64,000 nucleotides of DNA from a virus. Where the stretch lies: the IMG/VR virus record IMGVR_UViG_3300023174_000033, positions 400,606 through 464,605 of that record. The stretch is one strand, 5' to 3'. Every line of letters begins with the position of its first letter. The stretch's first letter is position 1. A program made the translations under genes and the position numbers. This document shows, one piece after another, positions 15,705 to 25,337 of the stretch. The notes under the pieces were generated by a model. The model saw nothing but the letters and a program-made list of their open reading frames with translations, made no database searches and had not been told where the DNA came from.

Positions 15705-16142
15705 ATGAATCAATTCAATCAAGATAATCTAATTTGTATTCACCTCAATATCTTTTCAACTTTTGATTTGATCGCAAGGATGTGTAAGGACAATAATTTG
15801 GAAGTTAATCCCAAGTATCTTTGGGACTTTAAAGTAAGTGGATATCATAAAGTGTGGTTGGATAAAAATTCCTATGAGTTAATTTTTTGGACCGAATCCT
15901 CAAATAAAAGACTCATTTGCTTGAATCAACAATACATTCAATATTTAAGGGATTTGAAATCACTAGTCCACATTAAAACTGAAAAACCACTTGATCAAGA
16001 ATATGAGACTAAACATCCTATGAAGTCTAAAAATGAAGTTAATCAAACAATAATTGATATTATATTGGATAAGATTTCTTCAAGTGGACTGGACTCATTG
16101 AGTGAACGCGAAAGAGAATTTCTAGATAAATATTCTGGTTAA
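15705..16142 (+). CDS. Protein ending in a DUF6576-like segment
   Basis: Residues ~108-144 (N-Q-T-I-I-D-I-I-L-D-K-I, then G-L-D-S-L-S-E-R-E-R-E-F-L) closely follow the short helical segment, DUF6576, that ends many Bacteroidota rhomboid proteases. Here it is attached to a ~100-residue domain with no protease features. A role as an interaction helix is likely. It overlaps the convergent lipoprotein gene by 4 bases. Confidence 0.65.
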   Translation: MNQFNQDNLICIHLNIFSTFDLIARMCKDNNLEVNPKYLWDFKVSGYHKVWLDKNSYELIFWTESSNKRLICLNQQYIQYLRDLKSLVHIKTEKPLDQEYETKHPMKSKNEVNQTIIDIILDKISSSGLDSLSEREREFLDKYSG

Positions 16143-16342
16143 TTTTCCCTTTTATATTTGTTTTTATATTGCAAACTATTATAATATAAATATCTTTTTT
16201 TATTTTCTTGACCATTTGGTTTAACGACCCTTTTAAATTGGTCAAATTCCGTAGGACTAGGTTTGGATAAAACATCCATATAGTCCTTTTTTGTTTTACA
16301 AGAAATTAAAAATAAAAATAAAAATAAAAATACCCACCCCAT
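16139..16342 (-). CDS. Small lipoprotein
   Basis: From the ATG at 16342 the product has a hydrophobic run ending L-I-S-C, a lipobox, then a lysine-rich soluble part of ~50 residues. AAATATATAC lies 8-17 bases upstream, which favours this start over a TTG at 16369. Probably anchored in the host cell envelope. Confidence 0.65.
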   Translation of the reverse strand: MGWVFLFLFLFLISCKTKKDYMDVLSKPSPTEFDQFKRVVKPNGQENKKRYLYYNSLQYKNKYKREN

Positions 16343-16365
16343 ATAGGGTATATATTTTATAAAGA

Positions 16366-17064
16366 TCAAATATAATCTTCCTCTCTAGCGACCCTAGAAT
16401 CAATTGATTTTCTCAATGAAGAATAATCCACCCAACCATTATTATTAGAAACAAGAATATCGTGACAGAATAATTGGGGCCATGTTGCAAAGGATTTTCT
16501 TTGCTGCTGAATGTTGGTAACAAAATGTCTATCAATTTCCATAGGGAATGATTCATTATATAAATCCACCATTTCCCGCATCAATGTAGGACTGGGTGAG
16601 TAAGAATAAAGTCCCCATAAGTTTTTAGAACTAATCAAGTTAGGAGCAAAGTGTTGTCCATCAATTACACCATAACTCCACATTGAACAATCGTCAGTCA
16701 ATGGAATCCAACCCAAATAAAGTAAATCATAGTCCTCAGGTATTTGTTGTGAGAACACTGAGAATAGTTCTTGTATATTTTTGTGTGGTTTTACATCATC
16801 TTCTAAAATTAGGATTCTTTTGAAACCTCTTGATAACGCATCATTGTAAATCGAAAGGTGTGAAATTGAACAGGCAACGTAATTTTGTGTGGTGAAGTTA
16901 GAGTTGTCTAATTTTTTCCATAAATGGTTTATGACTTGACCATCACAAGCATCAAAAAATTCAAAATCGATTCCAACTTTACCCAATCTTTCTGTAATTA
17001 AGGACCTTCTATCTGAATTCCTTTTCAAAGAAAGAACGTAAATCTTATCAAAATATTCGTTCAT
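16366..17064 (-). CDS. GT25-family glycosyltransferase
   Basis: A 232-residue protein with the family layout: I-Y-V-L-S-L-K-R-N-S-D-R-R near residues 8-20, F-D-A-C-D-G, A-C-S-I-S-H-L-S-I-Y near 63-72, and the metal/nucleotide-sugar site I-L-I-L-E-D-D-V. GT25 enzymes include LPS galactosyltransferases and collagen glycosyltransferases. It is divergent from thyA, and two more GT25 domains occur in this window in fusion proteins. The acceptor is unknown: host envelope glycan, virion fibre or DNA. Confidence 0.8.
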   Translation of the reverse strand: MNEYFDKIYVLSLKRNSDRRSLITERLGKVGIDFEFFDACDGQVINHLWKKLDNSNFTTQNYVACSISHLSIYNDALSRGFKRILILEDDVKPHKNIQELFSVFSQQIPEDYDLLYLGWIPLTDDCSMWSYGVIDGQHFAPNLISSKNLWGLYSYSPSPTLMREMVDLYNESFPMEIDRHFVTNIQQQRKSFATWPQLFCHDILVSNNNGWVDYSSLRKSIDSRVAREEDYI

Positions 17065-17116
17065 ATTATCATTTATATTATTAAACTATAAAATGTTAAG
17101 TGAGTATAACATTATT

Positions 17117-18157
17117 ATGAATATTGAACTACAATACTTAGAACTCCTTAAAGATATATTAGAAAATGGTTGTTCAAAAGGTGATAGAACTGGAACAGGA
17201 ACTATCTCAGTCTTTGGAAGACAAATCAGGCACAAAATGTCAGAAGGATTTCCACTTCTCACAACTAAAAAAATGTATTTCAAAGGGGTTATTACTGAAC
17301 TTCTGTGGTTTTTGCGCGGAGATACAAATATTAAATATCTTTTGGACAATGATTGTCATATCTGGGATGGTGATGCTTGGGCTAACTATTCCAAAAAAGT
17401 GATTGCAAACAATTTACAACTTATTCCTGCAACGGATTTACCCAAAACAAAAGAACAATTCATTGAAAAAATCAAAACTGATCAGGATTTCGCTAATACG
17501 TGGGGTGAATTGGGTAAAGTTTATGGACATGGTTGGCGTAATTGGAATGATAGTATTGACCAAATAGCAAACCTAATCAAAGATCTTAAGACAAATCCAG
17601 ACTCTCGTAGACTTATGGTATCCGCCTGGAATCCCTCAGATTTACCAAATCAAGTTTTACCACCTTGTCATTATGGGTTTCAAGTTTATACAAGGGAATT
17701 AAGCCTTCCTGAAAGAATGGAACTTTGGGAAAAACTTCCTAATAAAGATGTTATGGATTTTCCTATTGGCCAATTAACAGATGAACAATATCATAAAGTT
17801 TTAACAGATATTGGCGTACCTGAAAGATCTATATCTTTAATGTGGTCACAAAGATCGATTGATAGTTTGCTCGGCTTGCCGTTTAATATAGCTTCTTATG
17901 CCACACTATTAGAAATTTTAGCAAAAGAAGTTAATATGGTACCAGATGAACTTATTGGAAATCTTGGTGATTGTCACATTTATAGTAACCACATTGAACA
18001 AGTAAAAGAACAGATTTCAAGAACACCATATAAATTACCAACCCTAAAATTTGAAGTTACAAATCTACTTGAAAATTTAATGGATTGGAAACCATCAGAT
18101 TTTTCAATCTTAAATTATGAATCTCACCCAGCTATAAAAGCTCCTCTGAGTAACTAA
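17117..18157 (+). CDS. thyA: Thymidylate synthase
   Basis: Converts dUMP to dTMP with methylenetetrahydrofolate. With the start at 17117 the protein has 346 residues. Catalytic Cys184 lies in L-P-P-C-H, Arg24 and R-R (164-165) bind phosphate, and Asn257 in P-F-N-I-A-S-Y is the residue that selects uracil; dCMP hydroxymethylases have Asp there. There are two insertions relative to the ~264-residue E. coli type (about 98-128 and 194-235). A terminator follows. With the FolD domain at 54811 it could support dTMP supply for an AT-rich genome. Confidence 0.93.
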   Translation: MNIELQYLELLKDILENGCSKGDRTGTGTISVFGRQIRHKMSEGFPLLTTKKMYFKGVITELLWFLRGDTNIKYLLDNDCHIWDGDAWANYSKKVIANNLQLIPATDLPKTKEQFIEKIKTDQDFANTWGELGKVYGHGWRNWNDSIDQIANLIKDLKTNPDSRRLMVSAWNPSDLPNQVLPPCHYGFQVYTRELSLPERMELWEKLPNKDVMDFPIGQLTDEQYHKVLTDIGVPERSISLMWSQRSIDSLLGLPFNIASYATLLEILAKEVNMVPDELIGNLGDCHIYSNHIEQVKEQISRTPYKLPTLKFEVTNLLENLMDWKPSDFSILNYESHPAIKAPLSN

Positions 18158-18161
18158 AATA

Positions 18162-18188
18162 AAAAACCCACCAAATAGGTGGGTTTTT
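18162..18188 (+). terminator. Terminator of thyA
   Basis: CCCACC (18167-18172) pairs with GGTGGG (18178-18183), followed by a T-run. A-run on the other side allows it to serve the convergent gene as well. Confidence 0.85.
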
Positions 18189-18191
18189 CCA

Positions 18192-18500
18192 TCATCCTTT
18201 CATTTCTGATATTTTATCATCAACCATTGAGTGAATTTCGTCCTCTTTCTTGTCTCTACAAGAATATTCTAACATATCAAATAGTCTGTCAGATTCGGCT
18301 TGTGTGATTTGACCATCATCAACCTTACTTACTAAATAATCATTTAGTACATCGGCGGTATTTCCGAAAAACTTTCCAATTTTTCTAAATATCTTATCTG
18401 CTGTTTTGGAACCGATTCCACCACCTTCTCCTTTGGAACTGTATCCGTGGAAAAGTTCCTCATTTTTTCCGAATTCTTCAAATCTAGCAATCTTACTCAT
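18192..18500 (-). CDS. Leader-bearing helical protein
   Basis: Starts M-S-K-I-A-R-F-E-E-F, a variant of the shared leader. The body is helical and charged, with a G-G-G-I-G-S segment near residue 28 and an acidic D-D-G-Q-I-T-Q-A-E-S block reminiscent of short surface-exposed phage proteins. TTTAATATATAC lies ~30 bases upstream. Function unknown; 102 residues. Confidence 0.65.
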   Translation of the reverse strand: MSKIARFEEFGKNEELFHGYSSKGEGGGIGSKTADKIFRKIGKFFGNTADVLNDYLVSKVDDGQITQAESDRLFDMLEYSCRDKKEDEIHSMVDDKISEMKG

Positions 18501-18553
18501 CTTTAAATACTTTAATTTATGTAATTGTATATATTAAATGTAAAAACTCTTTT

Positions 18554-19000
18554 TTACATTTTCCAATATTCCAATTTGTAAGCAAAAGTTTTTAATATTT
18601 TAGGTAAATATTTCATTCTAACATCTTGCCAAATGAATATTTCATTCCCACCAGTTAAACCATCCATCCTAATAAAGAATTCAATAAATCCACCTTCCCA
18701 TTGTTCCCAAGGATTCATTTTCCAACTCGGGTAGTGGTTTATTTTCATACCACATTTGATTGCAGTTGGTGCTTTGTGTATAACTTCATCAAATTTCAAT
18801 TTTGACTCTCTCCTAGCCATACCACTGAGTTCTTCAACTCTCTCATATTCACAAAGTTTATGACCCAATCTCATAAAATCTTCATTGAACTTTTCATCAA
18901 TCACTTCAATTTGCAGAGGATGATGGACATTCATAGCCTGATGAGCTACTGAATAATCAATAAACTTTTTGAAATCGGTGTCCAAAATAACAGTTTGCAT
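18554..19000 (-). CDS. Hypothetical protein downstream of the fibre operon
   Basis: A 148-residue soluble protein rich in W, H and M (Q-A-M-N-V-H-H-P, W-K-M-N-P-W-E-Q-W-E-G-G). CTAATATATAAAG sits right before the start, so it has its own late-type motif. Not recognised. Neighbouring fibre genes on the same strand suggest a role in assembly or attachment. Confidence 0.65.
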   Translation of the reverse strand: MQTVILDTDFKKFIDYSVAHQAMNVHHPLQIEVIDEKFNEDFMRLGHKLCEYERVEELSGMARRESKLKFDEVIHKAPTAIKCGMKINHYPSWKMNPWEQWEGGFIEFFIRMDGLTGGNEIFIWQDVRMKYLPKILKTFAYKLEYWKM

Positions 19001-19002
19001 AC

Positions 19003-19013
19003 TTTATATATTA
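19003..19013 (-). promoter_or_regulatory. Late-type AATATATA motif
   Basis: On the minus strand TAATATATAAA ends 2 bases before the ATG at 19000. One of about 30 such motifs next to start codons in this window. Confidence 0.5.
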
Positions 19014-19015
19014 GT

Positions 19016-19495
19016 TTAAACCATTGGATTTAAAATATTTAAAATGTATTCAGCTCTTGGATAAAAACCATCAACTAAATCACCTTTGTACGATTTTGTT
19101 TTGAATCCATTTTGAGTAAAATCACCCCAATACTGATTGTTTGTTGTTTCTACCCAATAATAAAGTGTATCTGAATAGTAAGTATAGTCAAGTAAATATT
19201 CCCTCGCATCAGTAATAAACTGTAAAAATTCTGAATCTGTCAACTGACTTCTCATATAAGATGTAACTACATCTACTTTTTGTTGTCTATTTTCTGGATT
19301 TAGTGGTGGAGTATATTCCATTGATGGGAGTGTATTAACCCACTGAAAATCTGAATTAACACATCCTGAAACTTCTTGGCCTGATATGAACCAATCACCG
19401 TTTATATCTTGTACTGGATTAAAATAAGATGCTGGTGCAAATAATTGACCAACAAGTAAATCCTTTTGTTCTATTGTTAATTTATATAATATCAT
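19016..19495 (-). CDS. Fibre-operon protein, probable virion component
   Basis: A 159-residue protein of the fibre operon, overlapping the upstream gene by 4 bases. It contains D-I-N-G-D-W-F-I-S and W-V-N-T-L-P-S-M-E-Y near the middle and a helical C-terminus. No enzymatic motif. Size and position suggest a fibre accessory protein or chaperone. Confidence 0.6.
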   Translation of the reverse strand: MILYKLTIEQKDLLVGQLFAPASYFNPVQDINGDWFISGQEVSGCVNSDFQWVNTLPSMEYTPPLNPENRQQKVDVVTSYMRSQLTDSEFLQFITDAREYLLDYTYYSDTLYYWVETTNNQYWGDFTQNGFKTKSYKGDLVDGFYPRAEYILNILNPMV

Positions 19496-20346
19496 ACTTG
19501 TCTAGCTAATGTTGTTTGAAAATTTTGTACTATTGTATATAGCGTTGCAACTTCTGTATCTGTTAAATCATACCCAATACTACAAAATGCACATTCTTTA
19601 TCAGAAAATTGAGTAGCGGCACCATTTGAATTATTTCTAGCACCTATGTATAGGGGAAAATTTCCAAGAAAAGTTGTTACACTTGTTACATTTTGACCTT
19701 CCCTTACACCATTTTTATAAGCTCTTCTATCAGCAAATGAAACTTTATTACCAACCCAAAATCCTTGACCACCTGAAGTGCTAGTAAATTGAGCTGCTTG
19801 AGCACCCCCACCAGAATAAAACTGAGAAGCTACCATAAGTTGTATGAATGAGGTAGCATTATTGGATCCAACTTCCGATCTAGTAGCATTTAATGTATTG
19901 GTCCTTGAATAGTATGAAATGTGGTGTCTTTCTTGTGGTATGTTATCCAGTGTATTAACATAAGTATTAGCAAAGGTGTTTGTAGCGTTGGGTAAAATAC
20001 CGTTTGAAGAGTGTGTCCAACCCCCAGAAAATGTTAACCTAAAAGCTGTATCAGCATCTCTTGGGTCTTTCAAATTATATTGGTGTGCAGTAGCATTTCC
20101 ACCAACAAAGGGGTAGACAGCTAACATTTTATTCATTAATCCCGTATTAACCAAATCATAAGATAGTTGATTTATAGCAGCTTGTTGATTAGAAACAGTT
20201 ATACCAGTAATTGATATAAAATTTACAGCATAAGTGTTATAGTTACCTAATTGTCCAATTGGCATAGTTGGAAAGCTAGATGGTATGGATACTGTTCCAA
20301 TAGAACCCATTCCAAAATTAAGTCTTTGTGTAAATCCTGCAAACAT
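19492..20346 (-). CDS. Probable receptor-binding protein with a jelly-roll domain
   Basis: A 284-residue protein. After an N-terminal segment rich in G, S and I, residues ~110-280 show the strand pattern of LamG/concanavalin-like jelly-rolls: H-H-I-S-Y-Y-S-R, A-Y-K-N-G-V-R-E-G-Q, L-Y-I-G-A-R-N-N, then a helix L-T-D-T-E-V-A-T-L-Y. Domains of this type are common at phage fibre tips and bind sugars. It is downstream of the collagen-like gene, as expected for a tip protein. Confidence 0.65.
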   Translation of the reverse strand: MFAGFTQRLNFGMGSIGTVSIPSSFPTMPIGQLGNYNTYAVNFISITGITVSNQQAAINQLSYDLVNTGLMNKMLAVYPFVGGNATAHQYNLKDPRDADTAFRLTFSGGWTHSSNGILPNATNTFANTYVNTLDNIPQERHHISYYSRTNTLNATRSEVGSNNATSFIQLMVASQFYSGGGAQAAQFTSTSGGQGFWVGNKVSFADRRAYKNGVREGQNVTSVTTFLGNFPLYIGARNNSNGAATQFSDKECAFCSIGYDLTDTEVATLYTIVQNFQTTLARQV

Positions 20347-20352
20347 AACTTT

Positions 20353-20772
20353 TTAAAAATCTCCTCCTGATGCCCAAACTGTTAATGATTGTGTTGAAGC
20401 ATTTATACTAGAACTCACCCATATAGATTGACCAGGCATTAATTGTAAATCAGTGTATGTATTTATTACCCTTGCAGAAACTGCAGTAGTTGATGGTGTT
20501 GTTGCGGTAAAAAGTAATTCATCATACAATCTAGCACTTGCACTAGAACCAGTTGTATCTGTTACATAAATATAAACCAAACCAGCTGGATTACTATTAG
20601 TATATTTACCACCTATTTGTGTTACTTTTGTTCCAGAAAAACCAGAACCACTTGTACCTGTGATTAAAAGGAAAGAATTAGCTGTGGAGGATGTTCTTGA
20701 ACCACCAGTTGAATTATTTACTGTGACTAACCTATATTGAGGAGTTGATGCGAATTGTGGATTTGCTGCCAT
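20353..20772 (-). CDS. Small beta-structured fibre-operon protein
   Basis: 139 residues, S/T/G-rich and beta-like, with Y-I-Y-V-T-D-T-T-G and Q-L-M-P-G-Q-S-I-W-V-S-S motifs typical of trimeric virion decoration or fibre adaptor proteins. AATAATATATAAA lies before its start, giving a second late-type motif inside the operon. Lies between the collagen-like and jelly-roll genes. Confidence 0.65.
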   Translation of the reverse strand: MAANPQFASTPQYRLVTVNNSTGGSRTSSTANSFLLITGTSGSGFSGTKVTQIGGKYTNSNPAGLVYIYVTDTTGSSASARLYDELLFTATTPSTTAVSARVINTYTDLQLMPGQSIWVSSSINASTQSLTVWASGGDF

Positions 20773-20792
20773 AGAATTTATATATTATTTTT

Positions 20793-23657
20793 TTAATAGT
20801 TGTAGAACAAAAATAAATTTATTGCTGGATTATTTACACCAGTAGCACCTATTGGACCTTGATTTCCTTGTATACCAGTTGGTCCTTGAACTCCTTGTGG
20901 TCCACCAGCAGGACCAGTAGCCCCTTGTGGCCCAATAATACCATCTATTTTAGAAATTGTAATCCTTGAGTTTGGTTCATTTTGTAACCATCCAGAACCG
21001 TTTATTGTAACAGTACCAGCTTGGTCAGAATTTAAATAAGCTCTTATATCAAAGTAATCATTTTGAGCAAGTGTTATGATGAAAGAAAACATCACAGGTT
21101 GTCCATAACTATCACTCAATAAAATACTATTTGACGAATACCTATTATTTGAGTTTGTACTTTGACCATTTTTTACACCATATACCTGTAATGATGTTGC
21201 AAAATCATTAGCACCAAAAGTGGAAATAAAACCAGAAACAGCTACTGTGATAGTAGATGTGTTTATGTTTGTAAATGAATAAGAAGCTCCACTATAAGTT
21301 ACACCCAGAGATCCAATAGTATTTGATGTATCTATGTTTGGCCAAGGTATTATCCCCTCTGTATTGGGTGATATTGATGTGGCATTTGTTTGGTCTCCAA
21401 ATCTACCTATACTTGCAAAACTTGTTCCTGCAGTTGGACCTTGAACACCTATAGCTCCTTGTGGTCCAGTATTTCCTTGTAGACCAGTTACACCTTGTGG
21501 ACCAGTTACACCTTGGACTCCTTGAAAACCTTGAGGACCTTGCAGACCTTGAAATCCTTGTGGACCAGTTGTACCAGTTCCAGCACTAACTATAAATAAT
21601 GCTAAGTTATTATTATTAGAAAAGTTATGGGTTGCACTTAATAAACTAACTTTCACCTCAACATAACCAGTTTGTATAGAAGCATCCGTAGTCACTACCC
21701 ATTTTTGATAATTATTTGAATTTCCTTGGTCCTGTAAGATTAATATATCATTAACTTTTATCAAAGCCAATATAAAATCTATATCTATATTATCATTTGT
21801 TATATGTGATATATTTAGTTGTGTTGCTGATGTCTGTGTAGCATTATCCCATAGAATATATTGACTACCAGGGTTACCACTTGTTAATGTTGTTTTGGCC
21901 TTATATAAGAAAGTATTGGTTGAACCACCAGCTGGACCTTGGTCACCTTGTGGACCTTGGTCTCCTTGAAATCCTTGTGGTCCATCAAAACCCTGAGGTC
22001 CCATATCTCCTTGTGGACCTTGGTCTCCTTGAAATCCTTGTGGTCCATCAAAACCTTGCGGACCATCAAATCCTTGCGGACCATCAAATCCTTGCGGACC
22101 ATCAAATCCTTGCGGACCATCAAATCCTTGCGGACCTGGATCACCCTGTGGACCTGGATCACCCTGTGGACCTGGATCACCCTGTGGACCTGGATCGCCC
22201 TGTGGACCTGGATCGCCCTGTGGACCTGGATCGCCCTGTGGACCTGGATCGCCCTGTGGACCTGGATCACCCTGTGGACCTGTGTTACCTTGAACACCCT
22301 GGAATCCTTGTGGACCAGTATTACCTTGAAAACCCTGAGGTCCAGTAAATCCTTGTGAACCAGTAAGTCCTTGATTCCCCTGTGGACCTTGTAAACCTTG
22401 GAATCCTTGGAATCCTTGTGGACCTGTAAATCCCTGAGGTCCTTCTATACCAATAGACAATGGTACAAAAATCATATCGTGTCCATTAGTAAATGAATAA
22501 CCACCATTAACATAAGTAACTGGTATTGAAACATAACTATTAGGTGTAATACTAGTTGTCCCACTAACTGTCCATTTTTGATAGTTATTTGAGTTATTCT
22601 CATCTTGGAGTATTAAACTATCACCAGTTTTAATCAATGCTAAAAATACATCTATATCTACACCATCTCTTGTTAAGTGAGAAACATATAATATAGTTGA
22701 GCTTATTTGCGTGGCATTATTCCACACAATCTGTGAGTTATTTGGTGGAGGTGATTGTGTATTTGTTCTAGCATTATATTTGTAATAAGATACTGATACA
22801 CCATCAGCACCAGCAGCACCAGTTCCACCTTGAATACCTTGTACACCTTGAAATCCTTGTGGGCCTGTATAACCTTGAAATCCTTGTACACCTTGAAATC
22901 CTTGTGGGCCTGTATAACCTTGAAATCCTTGTGGACCAGTAGTTCCCTGACTACCAGTTGAACCTTGATTTCCAGTAGTTCCCTGACTACCAGTTGAACC
23001 TTGAGGACCAGTATTACCTTGAGCACCAGTACCACCAAAAGCACCCCCTTGAATACCTTGAAATCCTTGAGGACCAGTATTACCTTGGTTTCCAGTACCT
23101 CCACCAAGTGGTCCCTGAGCACCAGTATTTCCCTGAGGACCAGTATTACCTTGATTACCAGTACCACCACCTAAACCACCTTGAACACCCTGTGGTCCAG
23201 TATAACCTTGAAATCCTTGTGGACCTTGGATTCCTTGTACACCAGTAAAACCTTGGGGTCCCTCTGTGCCGGCACCTGTTATGACAAGACCACTGGTGGT
23301 GGTAGCAAAAATCAGTGTATAATCATCAGTACTATTATGTGTTAAAGTATATGTTGTTATTTCTTGGAAACTACCATCCAATACTTGAACTACCGGATAA
23401 TATCCAAAACTATGTGTTATTGTTAATGTATCAGAAGAACTAAAAGTGCTATTTAAAATGGAGGGAACCCCACCAGATCCTTGTGGACCTTGTTGACCTT
23501 GTGATCCAGTCTCACCATTAGCCCCTATAACACCATTTCCCCCAGAAATTTCCAAAAGATTTCCATCACCATCATAAAATTGACCATCGATATATTGGAC
23601 CATCACTGGCAATTTTTCGAAGGTTAATTGAAATATTTTATTTGGTAAATCTGCCAA
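20793..23657 (-). CDS. Collagen-like fibre protein, 954 residues
   Basis: Start is a TTG at 23657, with TTAATATATAAA upstream. A ~45-residue N-terminal segment is followed by alternating G-x-y collagen tracts (mostly G-P-Q, G-F-Q, G-N-T) and globular domains. Two ~115-residue domains (about 284-405 and 605-720) are duplicates, sharing I-D-[VI]-[FD]-[FI]-L-A-L-I-K and S-N-N-Y-Q-K-W. A third, different beta domain lies near 780-910. The layout is that of a long trimeric fibre with stalk and knobs. The central tract has near-perfect DNA repeats. Confidence 0.85.
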   Translation of the reverse strand: MADLPNKIFQLTFEKLPVMVQYIDGQFYDGDGNLLEISGGNGVIGANGETGSQGQQGPQGSGGVPSILNSTFSSSDTLTITHSFGYYPVVQVLDGSFQEITTYTLTHNSTDDYTLIFATTTSGLVITGAGTEGPQGFTGVQGIQGPQGFQGYTGPQGVQGGLGGGTGNQGNTGPQGNTGAQGPLGGGTGNQGNTGPQGFQGIQGGAFGGTGAQGNTGPQGSTGSQGTTGNQGSTGSQGTTGPQGFQGYTGPQGFQGVQGFQGYTGPQGFQGVQGIQGGTGAAGADGVSVSYYKYNARTNTQSPPPNNSQIVWNNATQISSTILYVSHLTRDGVDIDVFLALIKTGDSLILQDENNSNNYQKWTVSGTTSITPNSYVSIPVTYVNGGYSFTNGHDMIFVPLSIGIEGPQGFTGPQGFQGFQGLQGPQGNQGLTGSQGFTGPQGFQGNTGPQGFQGVQGNTGPQGDPGPQGDPGPQGDPGPQGDPGPQGDPGPQGDPGPQGDPGPQGDPGPQGFDGPQGFDGPQGFDGPQGFDGPQGFDGPQGFQGDQGPQGDMGPQGFDGPQGFQGDQGPQGDQGPAGGSTNTFLYKAKTTLTSGNPGSQYILWDNATQTSATQLNISHITNDNIDIDFILALIKVNDILILQDQGNSNNYQKWVVTTDASIQTGYVEVKVSLLSATHNFSNNNNLALFIVSAGTGTTGPQGFQGLQGPQGFQGVQGVTGPQGVTGLQGNTGPQGAIGVQGPTAGTSFASIGRFGDQTNATSISPNTEGIIPWPNIDTSNTIGSLGVTYSGASYSFTNINTSTITVAVSGFISTFGANDFATSLQVYGVKNGQSTNSNNRYSSNSILLSDSYGQPVMFSFIITLAQNDYFDIRAYLNSDQAGTVTINGSGWLQNEPNSRITISKIDGIIGPQGATGPAGGPQGVQGPTGIQGNQGPIGATGVNNPAINLFLFYNY
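22040..22285 (-). repeat. Tandem 18-base repeats in the collagen tract
   Basis: About eight consecutive copies encode G-D-P-G-P-Q (22135-22280) and about five copies encode G-F-D-G-P-Q (22045-22135), differing by single bases. Such arrays expand and contract by slippage or recombination, so fibre length may vary between sister phages. Confidence 0.85.
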
Positions 23658-23717
23658 ACTATTTGCTTTATTTTTATATATTAATACCGACAGAACTCAA
23701 AAAAAATTTTAATTATT

Positions 23718-23936
23718 ATGATTGGATTTGTTAGTTACCCAACACCAAATAAAACCTATAAACATTACAAGGGAGGTTTGTATAAAGTTCTTTTTTTATC
23801 CAAACATACCGAAACGGATGAAATATTAGTAAATTACCAATCAATTCTTTTTGGTTCTTATTATTCAAGACCACTAGAATCTTGGAATTCTACAACAGAA
23901 AGAGGTGAACCACGTTTTAAAGAAGTTATACAATGA
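23718..23936 (+). CDS. DUF1653 protein
   Basis: 72 residues with the family signature: K-H-Y-K-G-G-L-Y-K-V-L, H-T-E-T-D-E-I-L-V-N-Y and R-P-L-E-S-W, then P-R-F. DUF1653 proteins are single-domain, SH3-like, of unknown function and frequent in phages. The fold may be related to the small tail-bearing SH3-like proteins further on. ATGA overlap with the next gene. Confidence 0.85.
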   Translation: MIGFVSYPTPNKTYKHYKGGLYKVLFLSKHTETDEILVNYQSILFGSYYSRPLESWNSTTERGEPRFKEVIQ

Positions 23937-24367
23937 TTAAGGAAAAAGAATTTATCCTGAATAAAATAAAAATTGAAGGTGATGCAAAAGAATGGAACTA
24001 TACTTGTAAAAATGGTATAGAATTCAAATGTTATATTCGTAGAGTTCCAAGAAGCGGACACCTTTGTGGTTATGTGCACCTAACACCTGATAACGATTAC
24101 TTTGGTTATGAATATGATCATATACCAGTAGATTGCCATGGTGGATTGACCTATAGTTCTGACCATGATGGTGAGTGGGTTATTGGATTTGATTGTGCTC
24201 ACTTTGGTGATAATAAACCATTTTATTCCGATATGGAAATCTATGGGAATGATGGTACTTATAGAGATATGGAATATCTTACTAAAGAATGTGAATCTAT
24301 TTGTGAACAATTATCAACTAAAAGTAAATCACATTATAGAACAAAAAAATTAAATGAAATATTATGA
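23933..24367 (+). CDS. Hypothetical protein with C-terminal R-x-K-K-L-x-x-I-L tail
   Basis: A 144-residue protein whose core has a repeated aromatic/His pattern (H-L-C-G-Y-V-H-L, C-H-G-G-L-T-Y, G-F-D-C-A-H-F-G) common in phage hypotheticals. It ends S-H-Y-R-T-K-K-L-N-E-I-L and the stop is shared with the next ATG. Not otherwise recognised. Confidence 0.7.
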   Translation: MIKEKEFILNKIKIEGDAKEWNYTCKNGIEFKCYIRRVPRSGHLCGYVHLTPDNDYFGYEYDHIPVDCHGGLTYSSDHDGEWVIGFDCAHFGDNKPFYSDMEIYGNDGTYRDMEYLTKECESICEQLSTKSKSHYRTKKLNEIL

Positions 24368-24540
24368 AACAATTTTTTTACGTATTAATGATTTTAAGCC
24401 TTTTAACCACAGCTTTTTTTGTATTTATTGGTCTTAAATTAGCTGAATCCGCAGTTCAAGAAGCATCTGCTGCTGGATTCGCTTGTGTATTTGGAATTAT
24501 AAGTAGAATTCTACAAGCAGAAGCACATAAGTCTGAATAA
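24364..24540 (+). CDS. 58-residue membrane peptide
   Basis: Starts in the ATGA overlap. One hydrophobic segment (residues 4-25), then an alanine-rich amphipathic stretch and a charged end. Size and layout could fit a small signal-anchor protein; function unknown. Confidence 0.6.
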   Translation: MKQFFYVLMILSLLTTAFFVFIGLKLAESAVQEASAAGFACVFGIISRILQAEAHKSE

Positions 24541-24547
24541 TCAAAAT

Positions 24548-24557
24548 AAATATATAC
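24548..24557 (+). promoter_or_regulatory. Late-type AATATATA motif
   Basis: AAATATATAC ends 4 bases before the ATG at 24562, which encodes a leader-bearing protein. No TAnnTTTG element is present here. Confidence 0.5.
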
Positions 24558-24561
24558 TTCG

Positions 24562-24972
24562 ATGGAGTATATAAAATTATTTGAAAGTTTTTTTAGTGGT
24601 GGAATGCCTGAAGAAATCACCAGTGAACAATGGAATGAATTGCAAATAACAGAAAAAGATGAATATGGAGAAATAATCAAAAACTCTCCAATACCACCTT
24701 ATCTTTTTAGAGAAATTGTTGCAATTGGTGGTGCGGAAAGATACTTACCAACTAGAGAAGGTGGATCTATTCAGATGCACGGCAGAAGACCAAACACTAA
24801 ACATTTATATGTTGTGTATTTTACACCCAAAGATGATGCTCCTTTTTATTTAATAAGATTTTCAACAGATAATAACCCACCAGAAAGAGTACAAAAGGAA
24901 AAGGGTTTTGTCAAGCTTTATGTAGCTGATGATTTTGAACAAGTGAAAAACTTTTGTAAAGAAAATCTATAA
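24562..24972 (+). CDS. Leader-bearing protein, isolated copy
   Basis: Starts M-E-Y-I-K-L-F-E-S-F-F-S-G-G, with an L-F-E-S possible processing site. D-D-A-P-F-Y-L-I-R and L-Y-V-A-D-D-F-E-Q-V-K correspond in place to the D-E-W-F-x-V and E-C-D-G-F-D blocks of the tandem at 11110-13293. 136 residues. Confidence 0.75.
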   Translation: MEYIKLFESFFSGGMPEEITSEQWNELQITEKDEYGEIIKNSPIPPYLFREIVAIGGAERYLPTREGGSIQMHGRRPNTKHLYVVYFTPKDDAPFYLIRFSTDNNPPERVQKEKGFVKLYVADDFEQVKNFCKENL

Positions 24973-24979
24973 AAGTTTT

Positions 24980-25324
24980 ATGGAAAAGAAAAATACTATC
25001 TTTTGTGATATAGATGGAACTATATTTGTTTACAGGAAATTTGAAACCTATACACAAACCAAACCTGAAGTTATACCATCAACAGTTAAATATCTCAAAG
25101 AGCAAGCCGATTTAGGGCATATGATTGTCCTTACTACCGCTAGGCCGGAACATTTAGAAACACACACTATTAGAGAGTTACTTGAGACTAGAATACCATA
25201 TCACAAATTAATTATGGGAATAGAAAGAGGTCCAAGATATTTAATTAACGATATGGATCCACAAAATGAAGGATTGAGAGCTTATGCTATCAATCTCGAA
25301 AGAGATAAAGGATTCACAGAATAA
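24980..25324 (+). CDS. HAD-superfamily phosphatase
   Basis: 114 residues. Motif I is F-C-D-I-D-G-T (residues 8-14), motif II is V-L-T-T-A-R (near 49-54), and the acidic motif appears as I-N-D-M-D near 88-92. There is no cap domain, so it is a compact C0-type HAD phosphatase as found in phages and in capsule loci. The substrate is unknown; a nucleotide or sugar phosphate is possible. Confidence 0.8.
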   Translation: MEKKNTIFCDIDGTIFVYRKFETYTQTKPEVIPSTVKYLKEQADLGHMIVLTTARPEHLETHTIRELLETRIPYHKLIMGIERGPRYLINDMDPQNEGLRAYAINLERDKGFTE

Positions 25325-25337
25325 TATATAAGTTTTT

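Noticed and set aside
17117-18157. ThyA homologue as a dCMP hydroxymethylase
   Set aside because: The specificity position is Asn (P-F-N-I), as in thymidylate synthase, not Asp. A dUMP hydroxymethylase cannot be excluded by this residue alone.
22040-22285. Possible CRISPR array because of regular short repeats
   Set aside because: Repeats are directly adjacent with no unique spacers, are in a coding frame and encode G-x-y triplets.
21881-22358. Open frames on both strands within the collagen gene
   Set aside because: They are phase-shifted readings of the G-x-y repeat (D-L-D-H-P-V, V-H-R-A-I-Q) and vanish outside the repeat.
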